From Hydrangea macrophylla (lineage: Eukaryota > Streptophyta > Magnoliopsida > Cornales > Hydrangeaceae): a DNA stretch of 64,000 nucleotides. Location of the stretch: positions 59,486,274 through 59,550,273 of the forward strand of contig CM066998.1 of NCBI GenBank assembly GCA_033977485.1, given 5' to 3'. Under the pieces are notes generated by a model. It ran no database searches. It was not told the DNA's origin and saw only the letters and a program-made list of their open reading frames with translations. A program made the position numbers and the translations under genes. This document shows, in pieces, positions 34,519 to 45,725 of the stretch; within the stretch, counting starts at the first letter, position 1; every line of letters starts with the position of its first letter.

Positions 34519-36036
34519 ATGAAATCTGAAATGGAGTCTATGTACTCCAATCAAGTCTGGGATCTTGTAGAACCACCCAATGAAATAAAACCCATTGGAT
34601 GTAAGTGGATCTATAAGAAGAAGAGAGGAGCATACGGTAAGGTAGAAACCTTTAAAGCAAGGCTTGTTGCGAAAGGGTTTACTCAAAAAGAGGGAATCGA
34701 TTATGAGGAAACCTTTTCGCCGGTGGCCATGCTAAAGTCTATCCGAATTCTCTTATCCATTGCTGCATATTTCGATTATGAAATTTGGCAATTGGATGTC
34801 AAGACAGCATTTCTAAATGGGAATCTTGACGAGTGCATCTATATGATGCAACCAGACGGGTTCATTGCGAAGGGCCAAGAACACATGTTGTGCAAGCTTA
34901 AGAAGTCCATTTATGGACTTAAGCAGGCATCTAGGTCTTGGAATATCCGCTTTGATCAAGCAATCAAGTCTTTTGGTTTTGATCAATGTGCGGATGAATC
35001 TTGTGTGTACAAGAAACATGATGGAAGAGTGGTGGTGTTTTTAGTACTATATGTGGATGATATCTTGCTAATCGGAAATGATGTGGGGGTATTATCTTCT
35101 GTAAGGGTATGGTTGTCCAGTCAATTCGATATGAAGGACTTGGGAGAAGCCGGTCACATCCTAGGGATCAAGCTTATGCGAGATCGCAAGAATAGGATGT
35201 TGGGCTTGTCACAAGGCACTTATATTAACAATATTCTTGCAAGGTTTAGCATGCAAGATTCCAAGAAGGGATTCCTTCCCTTCAGACACGGAATTACTCT
35301 ATCTAAGGATCAGTGTCCTAAGACACCTGATGAGATAGAGAAGATGAAGGCAGTTCCTTATGCCTCGGCAGTAGGAAGCCTAATGTATGCTATGCTATGT
35401 ACTAGACCTGACATCTGCTTTGCTGTTGGCATGGTTAGTAGATATCAGTCTAATCCAGGGCAAGAACATTGGACTGCGGTGAAAAATATTCTCAAGTACC
35501 TGAAAAGGACTCGAGACTATATGTTAGTTTACCAAGCAGACAGTCTTGTACCCATTGGGTACACAGATTCTGATTTCATGTCAGATAGGGATTCCAGAAA
35601 GTCTACCTCAGGATATGTGTTTACCCTAGGAGGTGGAGCCATTACTTGGAGGAGTATCAAGCAGTCATGTACTGCTGATTCCACCATGGAAGCCGAGTAT
35701 GTGGCTACTTCAGAAGCCGCTATGGAGGCCATTTGGCTCAGAAACTTCCTTATGGATCTAAGAGTGGTACCTGAGGTACAATCAGCTATTACTCTTTATT
35801 GCGATAATAGTGGAGCAGTTGCTAACTCAAAGGAACCAAGGGCCCATAAGAAGGGAAAACACATTGAGCGTAAGTATCACCTGATACGAGAGATTGTGCA
35901 AAGAGGTGATGTTGAAGTGACCAAGATAGCATCAGCAAATAACCTGGCAGATCCTTTCACCAAGAGCTTACCGGCCAAGACTTTTGACAGTCATGTAGAA
36001 GGGATAGGAGTGAGGTGTGTCGCATCATGGCTTTGA
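34519..36036 (+). CDS. Copia reverse transcriptase-RNase H, open 505 codons
   Basis: One open frame covers RT ([40 protein letters not shown], the YVDDILLIGND active site) and RNase H (DSDFMSDRDSRKSTSGYVF, TMEAEYVATSEAA, CDNSGAVANSKEP, HIERKYHLIREIV) to a natural stop 15 bases before the purine tract. It is continuous with the integrase except for one missing base near 34437, after [13 protein letters not shown]. The first Met here is internal to pol, so it is not an independent start. All recognisable catalytic residues are intact. Confidence 0.93.
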   Translation: MKSEMESMYSNQVWDLVEPPNEIKPIGCKWIYKKKRGAYGKVETFKARLVAKGFTQKEGIDYEETFSPVAMLKSIRILLSIAAYFDYEIWQLDVKTAFLNGNLDECIYMMQPDGFIAKGQEHMLCKLKKSIYGLKQASRSWNIRFDQAIKSFGFDQCADESCVYKKHDGRVVVFLVLYVDDILLIGNDVGVLSSVRVWLSSQFDMKDLGEAGHILGIKLMRDRKNRMLGLSQGTYINNILARFSMQDSKKGFLPFRHGITLSKDQCPKTPDEIEKMKAVPYASAVGSLMYAMLCTRPDICFAVGMVSRYQSNPGQEHWTAVKNILKYLKRTRDYMLVYQADSLVPIGYTDSDFMSDRDSRKSTSGYVFTLGGGAITWRSIKQSCTADSTMEAEYVATSEAAMEAIWLRNFLMDLRVVPEVQSAITLYCDNSGAVANSKEPRAHKKGKHIERKYHLIREIVQRGDVEVTKIASANNLADPFTKSLPAKTFDSHVEGIGVRCVASWL

Positions 36037-36051
36037 GTCTAAGTGGGAGAT

Positions 36052-37372
36052 TGTTAGGGATATATACTAAAAGCCATGCTTTATGTAGTTGATTTATTAT
36101 TCATTTAATAAAATCAGTTAATCCATTTTTTATGAGAATCTATGTGGGCAATGTTTGTATTATATTAGTTATTTAATATTATGCATGTGTGTCTCTCATT
36201 CTATATAGTAGGTGGTTTGGTGTGTAGAGTTCGGCTTACACACGGAAGATCAGGCCATCAGATATTATAGAATGTAAGATTTTGGTTTACAGTCTTAGAT
36301 GGGATTGGACACACCATCGGTAGGACTGCAGCATGGTGTTGTAGTAGGTTTGTCTTGACTATGAAAAATGGTATAGTTTCAACTCACTATGCTGGTACAC
36401 TTTGTGTATTAAACGGGACTGACTTGGGGTAATTATCTTTATACTGACTTATAAGATAATTAATACCTCATGGCTATTATGAGTGCTTATGCTCTAAATC
36501 CTAAGTTAATTTGTAGACACGTACATTTGTTATTTACACTTTGATCCCTAAAAGGGTGAGATCCTTAAATGGGTCAATATCTCATTGGATTGGGTGGCAA
36601 TATTAATTGTGTGGTGGATATTAATTAATGATGGAATCCATGTCTCAATTTTGGGAGTGATGATATCCCCTTGAGAAAGCTTATAAGTTTTGATTATGTC
36701 AAACCCTGCAGGTGGATTTTGTATCCGACATATCAGATAAGTTAAGCAGAGGATCTCAAGGAATTTTAAGAAATTAATTAAATATGTTTGTCAGTAATTA
36801 TATTTAATTAATGGATATCTGTAATCTTAACATGGGGAGATAATAAACATTTAATAACATGGATCTCGAAATATATTTTTGAGATAAGGGTAGGAGTGCA
36901 ATTATAATTCTTTAGTGGTATGAATTATAATTTATGGAAATAGGAATCTGATTCAGTTCGAATTAGGGTTTCCTAATTCCATAAGGAAGCCTATTCCTTA
37001 TTGACTTCTTATGGTCCCTATCGTAGCCTATATATATGTTGCTTTGGCTCTCTCCTCAGCTAGCATTTTTGTATATAGAGAATTATAACTCGAAATAGAA
37101 AAGAGAGCGTAAAAGAGGGAGAGCAGAAAACAGAAAGGATTTCGAAAGAGCCCACACTCAGTTCGATATTCTGGCAGCAAAGGAATACGGTAGAAGATCG
37201 TGAGCTGTAATCGAGCCCGTGTTCTCGATTCACCTACTACAGCAATCCGTTTTAGCAGATTAAGGTAACCCTAGTTCCGCCCTTGTAGGGTTATCGTAGT
37301 TTTTACCTAATTTTTTTGCAGTACCAACTTGTACGCGCTGTCAATGGATTCTGGGAACACAGTTTCCTAACA
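36052..37372 (+). repeat. 3' LTR of young copia
   Basis: Partner of 29209-30517. It starts TGTTAGGGATATATAC, ends CCTAACA and is followed directly by TSD CATTC. Confidence 0.95.
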
Positions 37373-37377
37373 CATTC

Positions 37378-38650
37378 TGTGTTCAAGACTTATTCTAAGG
37401 CTGAGGATCAGAGAGTTTTGTTGGGTGACTCCACTCCACAGTTATTGCTGGTACTGGTGAGATTGAGCTAAAGTTTACCTCTGGAAAGATTGTCATCCTT
37501 AGGGATGTGCTGCACACTCTAGAGATGAGAAAGAATTTGGTTTCTGGTTATCTCCTCATAAGGCTGGGTTTACCCAAACTATAGGGGCAGATTTGTTTAC
37601 CCTTACTAAAAATGGTGTTTTGTAGGCAAGGGTTATGCCACTGATGGAATGTTTAAGCTTAATTTTGAGATGAATAAAATTTCTACTTCTGCTTATATGC
37701 TTTCTTCTTTTAATGTTTGGCATGGTCGTTTCTGTCATATTAACAAACGCTTGATTAAAAATATGAGTAGTTTAGGTTTTATTCCTGAATTATCTATGAG
37801 TGATTTTAACAAATGTGAATATTGTAGTTAAGAAAAAATTACTAAAACTCAACATAAGTCTGCCATTAGGGAATCAGAACCTCTAGATTTAATCCATTCT
37901 GATATATGTGAATTTGAGGGTACTTTCACTAGAAATGGTAAAAGATATTTAATCAATTTTATTGATGATTGTTCAAATTATTCTTTTGTTTATCTTATGA
38001 AAATTAAAAGTGAAGCGATTGATTTTTTCAATGTTTTTTAACTGAAGTTGAAAATCAATTTAATCGGAAGATTAAGAGGTTCCGTAGTGACAGAGGTAGT
38101 GAATATGACACTAATGAGTTTATAGCCTTATATACGTTACATGGTATTATTCATGAGAAAACAACACCTTATTCTCCCAAAATGAATAGAAAAGCTAAAA
38201 GAAAAAAATAGGACTTACACTGAACTGATAGTAGTTGTATTACTTAGTTCGGGTGCGTCGTCATACTGGTGGGGGAAAATTCTTTGAACTATTTGTTGTG
38301 TTTTAAATAGAGTTCCTAACTCTACAACTAAAATTTCCCCTTATGAACTTTGGAAGAATAAGAAACCGAATGTGTCTTATTTTCGAACTTAGGGTGTTTA
38401 GCTTGTGTGCGTATTCCAGACCCTAAAAGGTCTAAGTTAGCTAGTAGAGCATATTATAGAATCAAATGATGTTGATTTTTTCAAAAATAAATTTCCATTT
38501 AAATCGAGAAATAGTGGGGGTACGACATCTAGTAATATGCCTAAACTAGCAGAATAAAATGAGTATGAAATAGATCCTAGAAAGAGTAAAAGTGCCCGAA
38601 TAGCTAAGGACTATGGGCCTAATTTTTATACTTATAATGTTGAGGAGGAT
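37378..38650 (+). pseudogene. Protease and integrase remnant of truncated copia
   Basis: Protease resumes directly after the nested element (TYSKAEDQRVLLGDST, then GEIELKFTSGKIVILRDVLH). Pre-integrase motif VWHGRFCHINKRLIKN has Cys where LGH has Gly, and the integrase includes DLIHSDICEFEGT and FRSDRGSEYDTNEF. Several frame changes and a degraded C-terminal half (38200-38650) make it inactive. Confidence 0.85.
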
Positions 38651-40192
38651 CCGAACACCCTCCAAGAGGCTTTATCGTCTATAGATGCCGACCTTTGGCA
38701 AGAAGCCATAAAATTGAGATGGACTCCCTTGAGTCTAATGGTACGTGGCACCTAGTCGACTTACCACCTGGTTGTAAACCAATTGGGTGTAACTGGATTC
38801 TTAAAAAGAAATTGAAACCCGATGGTTCTATTGATAAATATAAAGCATGTCATGTGGCCAAGGGTCATAGGCAACGAGAGAATATAGATTTCTTTGATAC
38901 TTATTCGCCTGTCATGAGAATAATTTCCATTAGAGTACTAGTTGCTTTAGCTTCTGTGCATAATTTAGTAGTACACCAAATGGATGTTAAAACTGCTTTC
39001 TTGAATGGTGATTTAGACGAAGAAATTTACATTGATCAACCCGAAGGGTTTATAGTCCCAGGTCAAGAGAATAAAGTTTGAAAGTTAGATAAGTCTCTTT
39101 ATGGACTTAAACAAGCTCCTAAACAATGGCATGAAAAATTTGATGCCTTAGTCATTTCTAATGGGTTTATGATTAATGAAAGTGACAAGTGTGTTTATTT
39201 TAAAATTGATAATAATCTTTGCACTGTCATATGCCTGTATGTTGATGATTTTCTTATTTTGGGCTCAAATATTCATGTTGTAAATGATGTTAAAACTTTT
39301 TTACGTGCAAACTTTGACATGAAAGATTTGGGTGAAGCTAGTGTAATCCTTGGAATAAAAATAACTAGATCTGAAAAGGGACTTTCTTTGGATCAGTCTC
39401 ACTATATTGAGAAGATCCTTAAGGAATATAATTTCTTTGATTGTAAACCTTCTTGTACTCCATATGATTCTAGTGTAAAGTTGTTCAAGAACACTGGCAA
39501 CAGTGTTAGACAAACAGAGTATGCGAGCATTATTGGTAGCCTTCAATATGCTACTGATTGCACTAGGCCAGACATAGCTTATGCTATGGGAGTACTATGT
39601 AGGTTTACTAGCAGACCTAGTATTGAGCACTGGCATGCTGTTGAGAGGGTCATGCATTATCTTAAAAAGACCGCTGACTATGGATTACACTATGAGAGGT
39701 TTCCCGCTGTCCTTGAAGGATATAGCAATACTGATTGGAACACCCTTTCAGACGATTCCAAGGCCACAAGTGGATATATTTTTAGTATTGCTGGGGGCAC
39801 AGCTTCATGGAAGTCTAAGAAATAGGCTATTTTGGCTCAATCCACTATGGAATCAGAGATGATATTTGCTAGTTGCTGCTAGTGAGGAGACATGTTGGCT
39901 GAGAAGCCTTCTATCAGATACCCCTTTATGGGAGACACCGATACCAGCTATTTTGATCCACTACAATAGTACCACGGCTATTGCAAAAGTAGAGAATTGG
40001 TTTTATAACGGTAAGAGGCGACAAATGCATCATAAGCATAGCAATGTTGGAGAATTTATCTCTATCGGGGCTGTGAGAGTGGATCATATACGGTCTGAGG
40101 ATAATATAATTGATCCTTTGACAAAAGGGTTAGCTCGTGAGAAGGTTTGGAAAACCTCAAAAGGAATGGGGCTAAAGCCCGTTGGTAGTTGA
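38651..40192 (+). pseudogene. Reverse transcriptase-RNase H of truncated copia
   Basis: RT reads [38 protein letters not shown], and LYVDDFLILGS with YVDD intact. A TGA at 39079-39081 follows QENKV where relatives have Cys or Trp. RNase H spans about 39700-40192 with EGYSNTDWNTLSDDSKATSG, a TAG after ASWKSKK (39823-39825) and a frame change near 39855. The tail KGMGLKPVGS is the common copia pol ending. It is a different lineage from 15453-24184 and 29209-37372. Confidence 0.9.
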
Positions 40193-40757
40193 GTCAACTT
40201 GTGATGGTAACCCAACCTATAGACTGGAGATCCTAAGAAATAGGTTCAAAGGGTAATAACAAGTCACAAAGTGATATGAGTTGAATCATGCTATTATATA
40301 TATATATATACATGCGGGGTTTACTCTTCGAGTCCATCCCTTAGGGAGCATGATATCCTGAAGCGATCGACGGATGCGTTATTTGTAACTCTTAATGAGA
40401 TCTAAACTCTATAATGAGTGGGATACCTAGCTACAAGAGTATCCTTGTTAGACTCATTTATGCAAATGTGGAAGTGAGACCGCTTCGTATGGAATTTGGG
40501 CAAATTCTCTAGAGCATTCGCTATACTAGGATATAAGCACATGACCTTAAAAGTGCTGGCTTTAAGCTACACCTAATTAGTAGATTGTGTGTGGGGTGTT
40601 GTCAGGGATAGAGTTGAAAACTACGTGTTACTCTAGTATATTCTGGATCACCATTACTATGAAATTAAAGATTCAAGATGAAACACACATTTACTTATGC
40701 ACAATCTTATGTTCGATTGCTCGAAGAGTTTTAAAACTTTTTTTTTTTTCAAAATAC
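40193..40757 (+). other. 3' untranslated part of truncated copia
   Basis: Between the end of pol and the purine tract there is no ORF of note. A short TA repeat lies at 40292-40310. Confidence 0.6.
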
Positions 40758-40768
40758 AAGTGGGGGAT

Positions 40769-41560
40769 TGTTATGTATATTAATATATATATATATAAAT
40801 GTGCATTCAAAAAAAAACTTTTCATTCATTGTTTTTTAAATTCATTTAAAAATTGCAACAGTTTTTCTTTTAATCCTCACGTTTTTTTTAAGCTAGCACA
40901 TGGTTATATATTACTTCAATGTACAAACAGGTTTTTGGCTTTTAATTCCAACGGGCTTGTGTATTGATGGCCCAACGTTTAGAATATTTGCCTATAAAAG
41001 GCTAGGCATGCCTCATACTTTTCAAGGAAGTCAAAAACAAAAGAAAAGAGTTGGTACTCTTCAAAACTACCTTTGTCAGTTTTAGTACTTCTCCCAGCTA
41101 GTATTTGGTACGAAAAATAGATACATTAAGTGAGTTTTGGTTGTGTGTTTTACATATTTTTTTGAGTGTTCTATATCATTTTCATTTTCTTGTTTCCGAG
41201 CAATCAATTCGAAAAAGGTGTTTAGTTTTTTAATTTATTTTCGTGCAAAAACAAATTGAGACAGAGGAGACTTCTGGGCTATTTTATCTTGGGGACAGCG
41301 TGGGAACTTGACGAGCTGCTTGCATAATTTAGGCAAAGCCGCGAAACGTCTTAAAGAGAGCGAGACCTACGACTCAACCCAAAGATATTTTTACAGATTC
41401 TACTTCGTGATAATTTTGTTCTATTCTCCAAACTTTAGTTTCAACAATCCTAAAAAGAAAAAATATAAAAAGTTTTTCGTCGCCACCAATACAATTTCCG
41501 TCAAAACAAATGAAGCATTAATCTTACTCTTAATCTTATAAGGTAATTAATCCTCCGTTG
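40769..41560 (+). repeat. 3' LTR of truncated copia (right end estimated)
   Basis: It starts TGTTATGTATATTAATAT right after AAGTGGGGGAT. A TATA box CCTATAAAAG is at 40991-41000. The far end is uncertain because no 5' LTR copy is available for comparison. Confidence 0.6.
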
Positions 41561-41723
41561 ACAATAGCAGATACTATCCTGCAATTAGTATATACAGATT
41601 TCATGACCCACAACAAAAAGTGAGAGGGTTATTCAAAATGTTTCATCTCACTGAAGATTTGTGCATTCAAAACTATCTTAGAAAATTAAATTGTTCTGAA
41701 TTATCAGATTACAGTTCATTTAT

Positions 41724-41824
41724 AGGATGTACTATCCTACCTTAGTGGCCGTTGTCCGCTTCCCCCATCCAAGTGGATGTGTGTTCGATTGCCCCTTCCC
41801 CATTGTATCCAAAAAAAAAAAAAA
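41724..41824 (+). mobile_element. SINE-like retroposon with 17-bp target duplication
   Basis: A roughly 100-bp unit with TAGTGGCCG (possible A box), GTGTTCGATTGCC (B-box-like) and a 14-base poly-A end is flanked by GATTACAGTTCATTTAT (41707-41723) and GATTGCAGTTCATTTAT (41825-41841), one mismatch in 17. Poly-A plus long direct repeats indicates LINE-mediated insertion. The Pol III promoter boxes are weak matches. Confidence 0.7.
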
Positions 41825-41841
41825 GATTGCAGTTCATTTAT

Positions 41842-43022
41842 GTGGTACTAAGCAAAACTAACAATTGAACCAGATAGAAAAGAAAATATATATATATATA
41901 TATCTCTTCAAGTCAAAAGCAGCTTCGTGGGGGAGAGAGAGAGAAGTACCTTTCCTTTTGTTTCAAATGGTAGTATTCAAGTCTTCTACCCCTTGGAGCA
42001 TTATTTCAACACCAATCAATTTGAATGCCTTCAGTTTAAGGTGTAGTTTGGAGACCAGATGTACCAAAAGTGGCAGCAAAAGTCTTCATTTTGGAGCACC
42101 CCACCACGGTTACTTCTTCCAATAAAGGTGCCTGTGCAGAAACTATCAATGTTTTGAGACTGTCCAACTGCACAATCTTATAATTCACTTTCTCTTCTTT
42201 TAAATATATATATATAAAAAAAAAATTTCTTAACGGTCAAAGCACCCACAGTCGCCACACACGCACACTTCAATCAGCCAAGGGGGCCACGTGCCCACTT
42301 CAAAGATACTTCTTCCCATAGACGACTGAAGGGGAAAATACCTCCAAACAATTCCTCACGAGGGGAATGGAACCCTACGGGGAAGATACCACTTGACCAC
42401 ATAGGTACTTGGTCACTTTCTCTTGTTCATTTTCCTTTGGAACAATCTCATCCATAGCCCCCACAACGAGACACTTCTTCTAGTTCTCGAGTTGCTGAAG
42501 ATATCAAGCAACACAAGGTTGGAAGAATATCCCTATTCTATGGGGTCCTATTCTATGGTTTTTTTTTTTGGTTTGGCTGACATTCTTATAAACATTACTT
42601 AGGACTCTAGTAAGTGGTTTTTTGGAAAAGAAACGATTGTGGTATATAAGAGAATCGGTTTTGAATTTAAGGTTCGTATGATAACGTTTCGTGTTTTCTG
42701 TTTTCAGTTTTTTTATAAACGAAAACAAGTTTTTGTTTATTTTTTTTTTAATAAATGATAATAGAATTCGTGTTTGTTAAAATTGCTGATTTAAAAAAAA
42801 TAATAATAATAAATAAAACAAAAATCAAACAAAAACCTGTTTGATAACGGTATCTACATCAAATATAATAAAAAATATTTCTTACCAAAAAACATAGGTA
42901 CGCTCATACACACCCTTGGAGCAATAAGTGAGGTGATTATGTGTTTTAATTAGGTGATACAAATGACGTGGTATCAAAATATTCTCTCCGAAATAATACC
43001 CTCTCCATATTAATGTTAAGAG
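41842..43022. other. Non-coding stretch, no gene seen
   Basis: It contains TA and GA simple repeats near 41890-41945, poly-T and poly-A runs, and no exon pattern or long ORF that I can support. Confidence 0.5.
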
Positions 43023-43176
43023 TAATTTTTTGGTGACAACTTTCATACAACCTCCTAAAAAAATGTGTCTATCTCTCTCCTGTGATGTTACTGGACCCCA
43101 CAATGACACAGGAGAGATAGACACATTTTTTAGGAGGTTGTATGAAAGTTGTATGAAAGTTGTCACCAAAGAATTA
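43023..43176. mobile_element. MITE with TAATTYTTTGGTGACAAC termini (copy 1)
   Basis: The inverted arms read TAATTTTTTGGTGACAAC and, on the opposite strand, TAATTCTTTGGTGACAAC, extending through TTTCATACAAC, CTCCTAAAAAA and TGTGTCTATCTCTCTCC. It is a 154-bp near-complete snapback with no coding capacity. The right arm has an extra GTTGTATGAAA unit. Confidence 0.8.
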
Positions 43177-43491
43177 TCCTAATGTATCCCGCGGGCACAT
43201 TTTTCATCCAATGAATCAAAACTACTGGTGATGAATTGTTATTATCTGAAGTTTAATTAAAAATAACATACTGGTAATAGTTCTTGTGAAAAGTTTCGCA
43301 TAGCATATATAAAATTTCATTCTCTAAAATCGATCCATTTATACAATTAATGGATTAGGCACCAAACACATTGAATGGAGAGGACAAAAATTTGAATACT
43401 AAAAGTCCTTGATGTGCCAATTAATAAATTGTAATATCAGATACTATACTAATTCTTTGGTGTGAAGAGAGTGATTAAGGATTTGTGAAAT

Positions 43492-43679
43492 GAGAGCATT
43501 TTTGCTCACCAATTTTTGGTCCACTATTGCTTACCCAGACCTTTATTGGGTGACACGTGTCCCATTACAGTAATTATGTTGATAGTACAGGGGCAAACTG
43601 GGAATAAAATAAAACACGTGTCGCCCAGTAAAGCTGGTGAACAATGGTTGTCCAAAAATAAGTGAGCAAAAATGCTTTA
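43492..43679. mobile_element. MITE related to the 8.4-kb hairpin element
   Basis: The left end GAGAGCATTTTTGCTCACC and right end GTGAGCAAAAATGCTTTA mirror each other and match the termini of 8435-8625. The centre differs and has two ACACGTGTC-like arms. TGAAAT flanks both ends (43486-43491, 43680-43685). Confidence 0.75.
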
Positions 43680-44154
43680 TGAAATGGGTTAAAGAATTTG
43701 ACATAAATGAGTAGTAACACGTGTCACTCTCATATTACTTCTAGGCTATACTCTTAGCTTTTATGCATAATAATAGATAATAGATAATAGATAGTAAATT
43801 TAGCTAGCATTTGCATTAATGTGTGTGTGTATATATATATATATATTTATTTATATAGTGAAAAAAGCATCTTTAAGTACACTAGTTAGTAGTTAACTAT
43901 TTCAAAAAAAAAAAGAAAAAAAGAGTACATTAATTAACCTAAAGCATGAGTAAAATATACTCCTTAAATGAGCACTAAAGTGAAAAGACTATTGAAATAA
44001 AAGCAAATATGCATAGGCAGTAGACACTGACCCAATTAGAGAGAGAGTGTGTGTGTGGATAGGGGTTTGATGGTGGAGAGAGAGTGTGTATAGGGATCTG
44101 ATGAGAGAGAGTGTGTATAGGGGTCTGATGATAGCGACCAGTTTCTCAATAGGG

Positions 44155-44296
44155 TAATTCTTTGGTGACAACTTTCATACAACTTTCATACAACTCCTAA
44201 AATATGTGTCTATCTCTCTCTTGTGTCACTGTGGGGTCCAATGACATCATAGGAGAGAGATAGACACATCTTTTTGAGAGGTTGTATGAAAGTTGA
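44155..44296. mobile_element. MITE, copy 2 of the TGGTGACAAC family
   Basis: Same family as 43023-43176, with arms through TTTCATACAAC and TGTGTCTATCTCTCTC. The right terminus has lost the TGTCACCAAAGAATTA end, and the left arm carries the duplicated ACTTTCATACA unit. Confidence 0.75.
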
Positions 44297-44711
44297 CTCT
44301 TCTCAATATCAATCACGTTTTGACTCGATGATGATCGACTTTAAGGACGAAGCGTCGAAGACCCATTTTTGGTTTTTAAAAATTTCTGAAACAACAATTA
44401 ATTTTCTGTTTTTTTTTTTTTTATTTTGGCCCGGTTTTAAGAAAGGGTGATTTAGTGATAAATCCTTAGATACTGCAATTAAATGGCTTTAGGTTCTTGA
44501 GTTAAAACATATTTATAATTAAGTCCATGACATTTTTTAGGGACTAAAATACCCCTTCCTCATCAAGTTTGGTATTCTTAAAAATGGAAACCTTTTCCAT
44601 TAATGTTTTCAACCAAAAATTCTCCCCAAAAATTAAGAGAATAAAAAATTATGGGGATCAAAATTTGAAAGTCAATATTACTCATAATGACAGCTATTTT
44701 CAACCACAATC

Positions 44712-44837
44712 ATGTCCAACAACATGATTTGTGGAACACAATTTGAATTAAAAAGGCACAACATGTTGTGGAAAAATGGGAATGGAAGAGAGAGTTCCAA
44801 CATGATTTGTGAATTTCACAACATGTTCTTGAAAATG

Positions 44838-44893
<56 letters not shown>

Positions 44894-45390
44894 TCACAAC
44901 ATGATTTGTGAATTTCCCAACATTTTCAGGAAAAATGGTAATAAAAGAGAGAGTCCCACATAATGTGTGAATTTCACAACATGTTCTGGAAAATGATTTG
45001 TGAATTTCACAACATGTTCTAGAAAACGAGAATGAAATAGAGAGACAATCATAATTTGTGAATTTCACATGTTCTAGAAAAATGGAAACGGAAAGAGAGA
45101 GTCCCAACATGATTTGTGAATTTCACAACATGTTTTGGAAAACAAAAATAAAAGCGACATAAAATCACAACATGATTTGTGAATTTCACAACATGTTCTG
45201 TAAAATGAAAATGGAAGAGAAAGTCACAACATGATTTGTGAATTTCACAACATATTCTGAAAAACGAAAATGAAAAAGCGACAAAGAGTCACAACATGAT
45301 TAGTGAATTTTACAACATGTTTTAGAAAAAACGAAAATGAAAGAGAGAGACACAACATGATTTGTGACTCTTATAACATGTTATGAAAAA
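44712..45390. repeat. About 60-bp minisatellite, ten or more units
   Basis: Units share AACATGATTTGTGAATTTC followed by ACAACATGTTCTGGAAAA and a GA-rich spacer. About ten copies occur from 44780 to 45380 with some spacer variation, including an expanded (GA)n at 44845-44890. The core TTGTGAATTTCACAA is nearly self-complementary, and AACATG/CATGTT border it. The ORFs over this block are products of the repeat. Confidence 0.88.
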
Positions 45391-45667
45391 TGGGAACAGG
45401 GGGAGAGAGACCACCACTATTAATCACCATCATCGCCATTGCACCCACCACCACTCTTAGACACCATAGCGCCATGGCACCTACCACCATTGCCAACAAA
45501 TCACGACCGCACCATTGGGTCGTGAAGGTGGTCGTAACGATTGACAGGCCGGGCATTGCACTGGATTAAATCCACCTATTTCATCTCCATCCATCCATAG
45601 AGGGAGGTTCTGCCTCCTTCACTCACATGATTGCCCAGAGAGTTTTGATCTCTATCCCCCCCTCTCT

Positions 45668-45670
45668 CTG

Positions 45671-45705
<35 letters not shown>

Positions 45706-45725
45706 ACATATATCTATATGTATAC
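45668..45725. repeat. TA/TG microsatellite
   Basis: Consecutive (TA)n, (TG)n and TATATC repeats with no coding meaning. Confidence 0.9.

Larger units (their letters stand above)
29209..37372 (+). mobile_element. Young Ty1/copia element, TSD CATTC
   Basis: The LTRs are 29209-30517 and 36052-37372, with exact TSD CATTC at 29204-29208 and 37373-37377. The primer site is TGGTATCAGAGC (30519-30530) and the purine tract AAGTGGGAGAT (36041-36051). Gag-pol is nearly continuous, with two single-base frame breaks (near 32550 and near 34437) and two in-frame stops (33797-33799 and 34295-34297). It is inserted in the protease of the truncated copia. It belongs to the same lineage as 15453-24184, with matching domain order and very similar RT and RNase H, but has clearly less damage. 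Confidence 0.97.
28739..41560 (+). mobile_element. 5'-truncated plus-strand Ty1/copia (host of 29209-37372)
   Basis: Gag C-terminus and protease start lie at 28739-29208; the protease, integrase, RT and RNase H resume at 37378 and end at 40192. A purine tract AAGTGGGGGAT (40758-40768) precedes a 3' LTR starting TGTTATGTATATT. Its 5' LTR and most of gag are not found: the sequence at 28678 abuts the minus-strand copia, and the flank left of 14446 shows no gag. The end near 41560 is an estimate. Confidence 0.82.

Noticed and set aside
44748..45110. 120-aa ORF across the minisatellite
   Set aside because: It is made of translated GA repeats and 60-bp units with no domain.
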